23,697 nucleotides of DNA from Chrysochromulina parva (taxonomy: Eukaryota; Haptophyta; Prymnesiales; Chrysochromulinaceae), in assembly GCA_002887195.1 (NCBI GenBank), contig PJAB01000567.1, forward strand, positions 1-23,697, read 5' to 3'. Positions 17,701 through 23,697 of this stretch are shown piece by piece (positions within the stretch are counted from its first letter, which is position 1; the number at the start of each line of letters is the position of its first letter). Below the pieces are notes generated by a model that worked only from the letters and a program-made list of their open reading frames with translations, was not told the DNA's origin and searched no databases. The translations under genes were made by a program, and so were the position numbers.

Positions 17701-18055
17701 GACCGAGGGCTCTACATCGCCACGAACGCCTTGCATGCAGGCCCACAACTACGGCTCGTCGTCAGTCGCGATCTCCACCGATGTCTATCTCGACGACCCT
17801 TATCCACCACCTGGTCAGCCGCCACCGCCACGGCTGGGAGCCTTGGTGGTTGCGCGCCACCTGCCCGATCTCGACGATCCTAGGCACAACATCGACGATC
17901 TCGTGGCTTCCTTTTTGAGGTTGGCGGTGTCGGTGGGTCTGACAGTTGACGAGGCAAAGGCGCGCTCGCTCGTGCGCCGATATCAGGAGCGTGGACTCAC
18001 CAAAGTAGAGACCATGCTCACCACTTTCTTCGAAGAGGAGGACGGCGGAGGGTGA
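14716..18055 (+). CDS. FHA-DH-PH RhoGEF with UBA-like domain (two exons)
   Basis: Exons 14716-15606 and 15752-18055 give about 1064 residues. Residues 17-112 are an FHA domain with all key residues: GRR (R45), S63 and H66 in ISGHHC, and LSSNGTFVN (N86, T88); FHA binds phosphothreonine. Residues 148-465 are a DH (RhoGEF) domain: CELITSERTYL-type helix 1 (RELITSERTYLECLEKM) and the CR3 helix QLLITT/VQRLPRYILLLREI, spanning the intron. An acidic linker of about 100 residues is inserted before the last helix (LLRLALERIHKV). Residues about 492-660 are a PH domain (EGKLTRL, DVFLFSDLLLFS, final helix SVEERRAWYDEIVQAA). Residues 852-891 (FANVTGTSRAVALAHV...SVVEVINMYFEG) match UBA-like domains of the p47/TAP-C type, followed by a Gly/Ser run. 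It should activate a Rho/Rac/Cdc42-type GTPase at membranes in response to phosphorylation. Confidence 0.88.
15605..15778 (+). repeat. Nested direct repeats across the RhoGEF exon/intron boundaries
   Basis: Three repeat pairs are visible: 15592-15607 with 15668-15683 (16/16); 15605-15646 with 15698-15739 (41/42); and 15686-15709 with 15755-15778 (23/24). The first and third offsets (76 and 69) sum to the intron length of 145. Confidence 0.88.
15607..15751 (+). other. Intron of the RhoGEF gene, containing a copy of its own exon junction
   Basis: Donor ACCACG|GTACAT and acceptor GCTCATCAG|GTGCAG define a 145-nt, phase-0 intron. Removing it restores the DH signature LLITTVQRLPRYILLL. Inside it, 15668-15709 reads as an already joined junction (LLITTGQRLPRYIL). 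A 42-nt block (15605-15646) recurs at 15698-15739 with one mismatch. Confidence 0.85.
16549..16641 (+). repeat. Imperfect 38-bp duplication in the PH-domain loop
   Basis: CATCAACCAGGGCCGCCCAA and following bases at 16549-16586 recur at about 16604-16641 with roughly six mismatches. The offset is 55 bp, not a multiple of three, so the second copy is read in a different frame. The first copy encodes INQGRPMPYTLP; the second would encode INWGRPMPKPLP in the alternative frame. Confidence 0.7.
17530..17615 (+). repeat. GGC/AGC-rich tract coding a Gly/Ser linker
   Basis: An imperfect run of GGC and GGCGGAGACAGC units codes GGGGGDSGGDSGSGSGGGGG, directly after the UBA-like domain of the RhoGEF. It is a flexible linker and probably length-variable. 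Confidence 0.8.
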
Positions 18056-18647
18056 CCGGGCCTATCGTAGGGTCGCGGTCGGCCAATTCTGTGTGCAGCA
18101 TTTAATGGGCTATGGGGGGGGTGTTGTAACGCCTCGAGTCCGGTTACCCGGTTAAACAATGTAGGGTATGAATTACCACGTGTGATGGTGTGAAAAAGTG
18201 AAATTGCCCATTATTGATAGCGAGAAGCCGCCTAGCGCCGCGCCGCGCGCGCGCGCCTTCCGAGTTCCGTAATAATCGGCGCACACAGACGTTCAGACCG
18301 GGGGAATACCGCAGTGTGAACTGTAATTTGAACCCTCATGGATTTCCCCCTTCGCCTACACGTATTGCACTTTTCTGACTTCAAAGAAAGAAACTAGTGT
18401 GTAATGAGGGGAGCGGAGCCGTCCTTCCCCGTCCTTTATGAGACGGTGGGTGAGCGCGGGGGGACCGCGACGAAACTGACTGACGGTAAGCAAGCTTGCT
18501 TCCTTGCTTGCTTACTTGCTTGCAGGACAGTCTGAAAGACTGAAACTCCTTTCAACTTTGTCTCCCGCGACGAAACTGTCTTACTAACTGAACTTTGTCT
18601 CCCTCGCCATTCACAGCATTTTTCGACCAGAACGCCTTTTGAACACG
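18056..18647. other. Spacer of about 590 bp with short direct repeats, no gene seen
   Basis: This holds the 3' end of the RhoGEF gene and the 5' region of the proline-rich gene. It includes a CTTGCTTGC-type tandem run at 18489-18524 ending in CTTGCTTGCAG, which could be a 3' splice site of a 5'-UTR intron. CGCGACGAAACTG occurs at 18466-18478 and 18566-18578, and AACTTTGTCTCCC or close copies at about 18554 and 18591. No confident ORF or RNA gene was found. Confidence 0.5.
18489..18524 (+). repeat. TTGC/CTTGCTTGC short tandem repeat
   Basis: Imperfect TTGC tetranucleotide repeats with interruptions (CTTCC, TTAC) occupy about 36 bp upstream of the proline-rich gene. Confidence 0.75.
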
Positions 18648-19838
18648 ATGGTGAGCAATCAGATCGCGGTCTCTCTCCTCGAAGAGCGCGCTCGCGCTCT
18701 CGAGAAGCCCGCTCCTCTGGTGGACACACGACCAGCACCATCACTGACACTTGCCGTCCTATCTTCTGGTGCGCTATCAAGCGCCGTCGTGATGACTCTG
18801 CTGCACCGCGCCTATGCAGCCGTGTCGCGGCGCGAGCGCGCGCGAAGCGCCGTGGCCAGCCTTATCGCCGCGGCGGGTGCAGCAGTGGTGCTCCGTCAGC
18901 TACTCAGGTGTAGGGAAAACTCTGCACAGACCTGCACCGACTATCAGGAGCTACGCCGAGCCCTTCAGTGCGAGGCTGCAACCCTTCTCGAACGCCTCAA
19001 GTGCAGCGCGGGCAGGAGAAGCGTTGAGACCCAAACGGACGCTATCGCGACTATCGTGGCAACAAGAGCCCCGACACCCTCACCCATGACCGGAGGGCTG
19101 CTGCCGCCACCAATCGGGGTGGGCGCTCCTCCGCCTCCACCGCCGCCGCCGCTGCCTCAGCTGCAGGCGCCGCGTGCGCCTCAGCTGCCGACAGCGGCGG
19201 ACCTCGCTGGTGGGCTATCGAAGCTTCGGAGCGCGGCCGCAAGCACCACGCGCCCGCCCGTGACCGAGGAGCGCCGTGCCGCCTCCACGCTGCCAGGAGC
19301 GCGGCTCGCAGGCGGCTTCGCCATCTCCCTTGATGACCTTTCCGGCGTGAAGCTGCGCAACGCTTCCGGAGACGCCGAAGGTCGCGCGGCTCCGGAGAAG
19401 CCCAAGGAGATGACGCCCGAAGGAGTGCGTGCGCGACGCAAGCTTAAGACGAGCGGAGCACCGCGCGCTGCCGCCACCGCAGCAGTTGCTGCAAAGGAGT
19501 TCGGGCCCGCCCACCTCGACGCCGCCCCAGCTCGCAACAACACGAAGGAGAATGGGACTGTGCAGGGCAAGGCGGTGGCGGCGTGCGCCGGAAGCGGGTG
19601 CGCCATCAAGGTCCCGTCGCCGCTCAAGCGCGGCCTGAGCGCACGCGTCGCCAGTCGGGACGAGCATGCGCACGAGCCCGTCGTAGGCGAGCATTCCGCC
19701 GAGATTCGTGAGATTCGGCGGCAGGAGCACGAGGACCCGGGTCGAGAGCAGGGGCCGCGGAGGGACGGCGTGCATGCGCGTGGCTCGTGGATCACGTGGG
19801 TGCGCGGGACCGCCGGAGGGCTGTCCATGTCGCTGTAA
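18648..19838 (+). CDS. Proline-rich membrane protein with short WH2/MTFR-like motifs (unassigned)
   Basis: From the ATG at 18648 the protein has 396 residues. Two hydrophobic stretches at 31-58 and 64-87 could form a membrane hairpin. A coiled-coil-like acidic/basic helix follows (98-118), then a proline run (PPPIGVGAPPPPPPPPLPQL, 153-172) of the type that recruits profilin or SH3 proteins. After it come DLAGGLSKLRSA (185-196) and ISLDDLSGVKLRNAS (226-240). The second recalls the short helix before KLRxV in mitochondrial fission regulator (MTFR1/FAM54) proteins or a degenerate WH2 actin-binding motif. These likenesses are weak, and I assign no function. The last 65 residues are highly charged (EIREIRRQEHEDPGREQG) and may be an out-of-frame or intronic read-through, so the true 3' end is uncertain. 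Confidence 0.6.
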   Translation: MVSNQIAVSLLEERARALEKPAPLVDTRPAPSLTLAVLSSGALSSAVVMTLLHRAYAAVSRRERARSAVASLIAAAGAAVVLRQLLRCRENSAQTCTDYQELRRALQCEAATLLERLKCSAGRRSVETQTDAIATIVATRAPTPSPMTGGLLPPPIGVGAPPPPPPPPLPQLQAPRAPQLPTAADLAGGLSKLRSAAASTTRPPVTEERRAASTLPGARLAGGFAISLDDLSGVKLRNASGDAEGRAAPEKPKEMTPEGVRARRKLKTSGAPRAAATAAVAAKEFGPAHLDAAPARNNTKENGTVQGKAVAACAGSGCAIKVPSPLKRGLSARVASRDEHAHEPVVGEHSAEIREIRRQEHEDPGREQGPRRDGVHARGSWITWVRGTAGGLSMSL

Positions 19839-20037
19839 GTCGGTGTTCGCTGACGCTGGTCGTGTGTTCGCTGTAGGGCCGTAGCGTGCGATCATGTGTT
19901 GAGAGTGACTTGTTGATTGTTATTGTGCACCTGCACGCCGTCGAAGTTTAGTCTCCACTATCGACTATGTCGCTCCGCAGCGTCCCGCGCATTTTGTGCG
20001 GCCGAACTGGCGCACTGCGCCGCCTGCACTCACTATC
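19839..20037. other. Spacer between convergent genes
   Basis: About 200 bp lies between the 3' ends of the proline-rich gene (+) and the AlkB gene (-). It should contain both polyadenylation regions. Nothing else was identified. Confidence 0.4.
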
Positions 20038-23000
20038 TCACTTTTTATTCGCGGCCTTGGATGCAATCTGCTCCTTGCGAAAGGTGATCGAGACCCGCCG
20101 TTCGCCCCGCAGGTCTTCGCTGGCAATGCCGTGGGCATAGTTGAAGCGCACGTGGCCCGTCTGGAACTGCAGGGAGCGGCGCGGCAGCTCGACGCGGTGT
20201 GGCTTCTCTTCCTTGTCCTTGTCGTTCGTGTACGTCATCACAGCGTCGCATCCGAGCGAGAGGTTGCACAGTATCCGCCCGCTGAGCTGCCGGTCGTCGC
20301 AGTGGGCGCCCAAATAGTGACCCTTGGCCTTGGTGTAGCTGATGGCATTGGCCTGGTTGGGCCTCCAGGTGCCCCTTTCAAGCAGATGGGGGGCGAGGCT
20401 CGCCATCCGGTTGGCTACTGCGAGCAGCGGCGGCGGGAGCGGATCCAATCTGGGCGTCGCCAATCGTCCACTCGAGCCGGATCGCGTGTTGGCTCCCCAT
20501 GATTTGCCTTCGTTGCCCGCACCGGATGCGTTCCACTTGGAGAGCTGCCAGCGGTTGGTGGGCGGCGGCGGCGGCTGCGAGGATGGGTTGTCGGCCGACG
20601 GCTGCCAGACACACGAGTCGCACCTGCAAGAGAGGAAGAGGACCGAGCGGGAGCGCTCAGAAGAAAGCAGCGGGAGGCGCGCCGCGCGCGCGCGCGCACA
20701 GCTGATACGGTGGGCAGCACACACACACACACAAAGAGAAAGAGAGAGAGAGAGATAGGAGAGAGAGAGGAGAGAGAGAGGAGAGAGAGAGGAGAGAGAG
20801 AGAGAGGAGAGAGAGGAGAGAGAGAGAGAGAGACGCGTGCCCCAGGCTGGGCTCGAGACGCACCACTCGATGAGGGCCGCCTCCTCCGCCTCGGACACAA
20901 AGTCCTTCACTAGGAAGAGGCCCGGTAGGTGCGCGTGAGGCTCAGGCTTCGTGCTGCCCACGTGGCGTGGCGGTGGCGCCTCGAGGAGCAGCCCGGGGCT
21001 CATTGCGTCAAGGAGACGTTGTTGTGCCTCGCGCTGTCGCATCTCATTGGCGAGCAGCTTTTGTAGGGTCTCGCACGCGGCCATGCGGCAGCGCGGGCCA
21101 ATGGCAGCCCACGCGTTCCCTAGGAGGGAAGCTTCGCGTGGGGGGTACTCGCCGCTCGCTGCGACCGCCGCCGCCGCCGCCGCCGCCTCCGCCGCCCATG
21201 ACGCCTCCGCCTGTGCAGAGGACGATGCCGAGCCAGAGGCTCTCGCCGCCGCCTGAGCCTTGGCGGAGACTTCTTCGGCCAATCGCATCGCTTGCACGGC
21301 TCGGTTCGTCGTCAGGCCGAGCCGACTGATGGCGACGCCGCGCAACCAATCAGTGGCTGCCATGCGGTGCTCCCAGTCAGGTGGGATGACGCCAGCCGTC
21401 GCACAGCTCGCCATCCCCTCCGCCGCGCCTCGGTTGGCCGTTAGCGCCCTCCCTTCGAGCCAATCTTCCTTGACGTTGAGCGCTGACGAGCACGCCCACA
21501 TCGCCCGCTGGCCAAGCTCCAAGGCTGCCTTTGAGGCGTCAGAGGGGGCGCCAGGCTCCAAGGCTGCCTCAAAGGCCGCCCCCTCTGACGGCGCTGCTCC
21601 AGCATCCTCTCTCGCTAGGACCTGCCTTAGAGAAGCGAGCACGGCCGGAGTGGCAAGCGCCTGGTCGAGCACATTCGTGCAGTGGAAGTCGAGAGACGAG
21701 AGCGGCACGTCGCCCCATCGAAGCCCACCCTCACCGCGCATCGCTCGTCGAAGCTCCGCCTCTGCGAGCGACGCGCCAGGTGCACGTGCGCCTCCGTCCG
21801 TCCGTCCGTCCGCGCCGTCACGAGCGCCGCCACGAGGGCTGCCACTCGAGCTCGGTTCCGGAGGTCGCACGTTGCCACCCAGCGCCTCGCGCACGATCGC
21901 ATCTTCGAGCGTCAATCTTGGGCGGTCGTTCCCCTTGGCGTTCCCCTCGGCGCTCCCCTCGGAGCCGCCGCTGCTGAGCACGCGGCCGCTCAAAGCCTCT
22001 CTTGCGCACGCGCGCAGCCGCGCACCCCACGCGAGTGACTCGCTCGGCTGCTCAGCACCACGCGCCGACCACGTAGTGACCGCTTTGTGAAGCATGGCAA
22101 CGTCGCCACCCATGCCGCCGTACGCGGCTCGCAGCAGCGCCGCACGAGCCACGTCCATCGCCAGTCGCGCATCCGCCGCGCTGTCCTCCTCAGAGCAGCC
22201 CCGGAACGCCGCGCAAGTGACCTCAACGTCACTCTGCCCAGGGCGCCCGGCAATCTCGACGGCCATCTCGCTCGAGGAGGGCGTGAGATTGGCGTCGAGA
22301 TTGATGAGGTCCGCGAGCGACGGCAGCGGCGCACGCGCGCCATCACGCGGCCCCTCGCCGAGAAGGCGCTCTCGGTAACGGCTCGAGGCCAACTGCAGCG
22401 TGGCCGCAAGTATCAGGTTGACATGCATGCACGAGAGGGGCAGCGGCGTCTTGGCCGTGTGAGCGACCATCAGCCAGGTGAGCGGCCCGAGTAGCGGGGG
22501 CGGTAGGCCATCCTCAAACGCGATGATCGGCAGCCGACGCAAGAGCTCCACCGCGCCGCTCGGGCTGCTACCTGATGAGGCAGGTCATCGGAGGTCATCC
22601 GAGGTCGTCGGAGGTCATCCGAAGTCATCAGAGGTCATGAGGAGCAATCAGCGTACCGGTAGGGTCGACGTGGCGGAGGAGAGCCCAGGCGCATCGGAGA
22701 GCCTCGATGGGACGGCTCAGCCGGATGTTCTTTTGGAGCGCCGACTTGAGCACGGGCACGCTCAGGTTCGTCAGGCTGATCCGCAGGCCGCTGTGCGAGT
22801 GTTCAAACCATTCAGGCAGCGGCATCCCGCCGTCGTGCGCGCCGTCGTGAGCGCCGTCCTGAGCGCCGTCCCGAGCACTCGCGAGGGCCGAGGCTGGCGT
22901 CTCCTGGCGCAGGATGAGCTTGACAGGAGGAGTACTGCGCAGGTCGACCTCACACGACCAAGCAGCCTCCGCCACCGCGGCCGCAGCCGAGCCACCGCTG

Positions 23001-23485
23001 ACTGTCGACCAAGCCAGCCGAGGCGGTGGGCCGGGAAGTAGGGTGCAGTAGACGTGCCGCGGCTTGAGTGCCTCGGCGCCACGTTTGAGCGCTTCGAAAG
23101 CATTTGGTCCCGCTGCCTTGGGAGGTGGCGGTTCTGTGATGGGCGATGGCTGTGAGCATGGCGCATGCGCAGAAGGCGCTTGCGTGACGGGTGGTGGCCT
23201 GCAAATGGGATGTTCGGTGGCTGGCGGAGAGTCGGCTGGCGGGAGTGCCAGCGCAGGTGGTGCCAACGCAGGCGGTTGCATCGACTCGTGTCTGGTGGTG
23301 GTAGTGCAACCCGAGTCGATGTGCTCGTTGATAAGAGAGAGTGGCACGCTGCGATTGCAGATGGGACATTCAGTGAACCGGGAGCCAACGGCCATGGTGG
23401 TACTCATGGCCGGAGTCGATGCATGAGGGCGCTTGGAAGGGACGGCTGGCTGTTGTGTCGTTGGCCTCTTGAGGAATCGATCCAT
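20038..23485 (-). CDS. Composite AlkB-family dioxygenase with UBZ4 finger and PCNA-motif-like N terminus
   Basis: Exon 1 (23485-22657) starts MDRFLKRP, much like the PCNA-binding (APIM) N terminus of human ALKBH2, MDRFLVKG. A UBZ4/RAD18-type zinc finger follows, FTECPICNRSVPLSLINEHIDSGC (C40, C43, H55, C60), which binds ubiquitin. After a Pro-rich linker, a helical module spans the first intron: LKSALQKNIRLSRPIEALRCAWALL and LLRRLPIIAFEDGLPPPLLGP, similar in pattern to the C-terminal oligomerisation domain of RarA/WRNIP1. A long Ala-rich region leads to the AlkB domain: PGLFLVKDFVSEAEEAALIEWC, then WNASGAGNEGKSWG, the HxD motif in LGAHCDDRQ (His codon 20302-20304), distal His in YAHGI (20131-20133) and RVSITFRK, the R-x5-R 2-oxoglutarate motif. 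AlkB enzymes remove alkyl groups from DNA or RNA bases by oxidation. A microsatellite-filled intron splits the AlkB domain. Confidence 0.85.
20624..20840 (-). other. Probable intron with GA/CA microsatellite inside the AlkB domain
   Basis: The sequence between EWCVSSPAW and the conserved WQLSKWNASG is low complexity and ends on the minus strand with a classic pyrimidine tract and acceptor (CTCTTCCTCTCTTGCAG|GTGCG, AG at 20625-20624). Other acceptors at 20575 and 20545 are possible. The donor is not certain: a GC donor (G|GCACGC at 20840) or GT at 20859 or 20834. The stretch has no stop in frame, so unspliced mRNA would insert a Ser/Leu-rich segment. Confidence 0.65.
20718..20833 (+). repeat. 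CA and GA dinucleotide microsatellite
   Basis: About eight CA units (20718-20733) are followed by about 100 bp of GA repeats interrupted by GGAGAG variants. It is the longest simple repeat in the window and lies in the AlkB intron. Confidence 0.92.
22572..22656 (-). other. First intron of the AlkB gene, built of 10-bp repeats
   Basis: Donor ACCG|GTACGC (22656) and acceptor CCTCATCAG|GTAGC (exon resumes at 22571) define an 85-nt, phase-1 intron. Splicing joins ...RHVDPT to GSSPSGAVELLRRLPIIAFED, completing the helical module. Its inside is about six copies of a 10-bp unit (TCATCCGAGG on the plus strand, 22584-22640). Confidence 0.8.
22584..22640 (+). repeat. 10-bp tandem repeat (TCATCCGAGG), about six copies
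   Basis: Units TCATCGGAGG, TCATCCGAGG, TCGTCGGAGG, TCATCCGAAG, TCATCAGAGG and TCATGAGGAG follow without gaps. They fill most of the first AlkB intron. Confidence 0.88.
22838..22877 (-). repeat. 12-bp tandem repeat coding DGAQ/DGAH
   Basis: GGCGCTCAGGAC-type units repeat about three to four times and encode RDGAQDGAHDGAHDGG in the linker of the AlkB protein. It is a small in-frame expansion. Confidence 0.75.
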
Positions 23486-23697
23486 GCCGAAAGCGACGCG
23501 GACGACTCGTCCAGCTTGGGTGCGTTCGACAGAGCGAGGCAATTGGATAAAATGAAAAGCGTAATGTCACGCGGCAGAAAAAAAAAAAAAATTTGCTGGC
23601 AGCATTTAATAATTAACACCAATACCGGTACAGCGTCAACGCGCGTCGCGCGCGCGCACTCAGCCGCAGCCTTTGCGTCCTCGAAAACGAAAAAATG
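23486..23697. promoter_or_regulatory. Upstream region of the AlkB gene to the window edge
   Basis: About 210 bp precedes the AlkB start on the minus strand. It contains a 14-15 nt A-run at 23577-23591 followed by AT-rich AGCATTTAATAATTAACACC (23602-23621), a plausible core promoter zone, and a CG-alternating stretch (CGCGCGTCGCGCGCGCGC) near 23640. No further gene is visible before the edge. Confidence 0.4.

Noticed and set aside
21260..22090. Plus-strand ORF of 276 codons opposite the AlkB gene
   Set aside because: Ser/Ala/Arg-rich shadow; the minus frame continues unbroken between the recognised modules of the AlkB protein.
1..23697. Possibility that the window is a giant-virus insertion or a bacterial contig
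   Set aside because: Spliced genes, a nuclear mitochondrial ribosomal protein with presequence, VMP1 and a RhoGEF all point to a eukaryotic nuclear genome, and no viral core gene is present.

Overview
The window looks like nuclear DNA from a GC-rich, intron-containing microalga. Evidence: single genes on alternating strands, GT-AG introns of about 85-145 nt that split conserved domains, Ala/Pro/Gly-rich linkers, microsatellites, a nuclear gene for mitochondrial ribosomal protein bL34, and eukaryotic families (VMP1, DH-PH RhoGEF, membrane-anchored sulfatase). A haptophyte or similar chromalveolate alga fits best. That is an inference from style, because no rRNA or other marker is present. I found no tRNA, rRNA, CRISPR array, complete transposon or viral structural gene.

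Layout, left to right. 1-2615 (-): 3' part of a large Ala/Leu-rich helical protein with a ubiquitin-interacting motif (UIM), running off the left edge. 2960-3510 (+): start of a secreted protein whose downstream exons cannot be joined with confidence. 3866-5488 (+): VMP1-type ER scramblase with an added EF-hand-like loop and a KKxx tail. 6329-7939 (-): prolyl-4-hydroxylase-like 2OG-Fe(II) oxygenase. 8360-8830 (+): mitochondrial bL34. 9694-12375 (-): type II membrane sulfatase with CTPSR. 12490-14661 (-): TIR-like domain joined to 42-residue kinesin-light-chain-type TPRs. 14716-18055 (+): two-exon FHA-DH-PH-UBA-like RhoGEF. 18648-19838 (+): proline-rich membrane protein. 20038-23485 (-): a composite AlkB dioxygenase with an N-terminal MDRFLKRP motif, a UBZ4 zinc finger and a RarA/WRNIP1-like helical module, interrupted by two repeat-filled introns.

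The neighbours do not form an operon or one pathway; each gene seems to stand alone, with spacers from about 55 bp to under 1 kb. Four points stand out. (1) The AlkB protein combines modules that elsewhere recruit repair factors to ubiquitinated PCNA. (2) The TIR-like/TPR protein keeps a glutamate in WCLFEL where TIR NADases have their catalytic residue. (3) The RhoGEF architecture is unusual, and its single intron contains a copy of its own spliced exon junction, suggesting recent intron birth or rearrangement. (4) The UIM of the left-edge gene is broken by what looks like a missing CT dinucleotide.

Splice sites were assigned by eye from conserved domains and reading phase, so gene ends and some introns are provisional.
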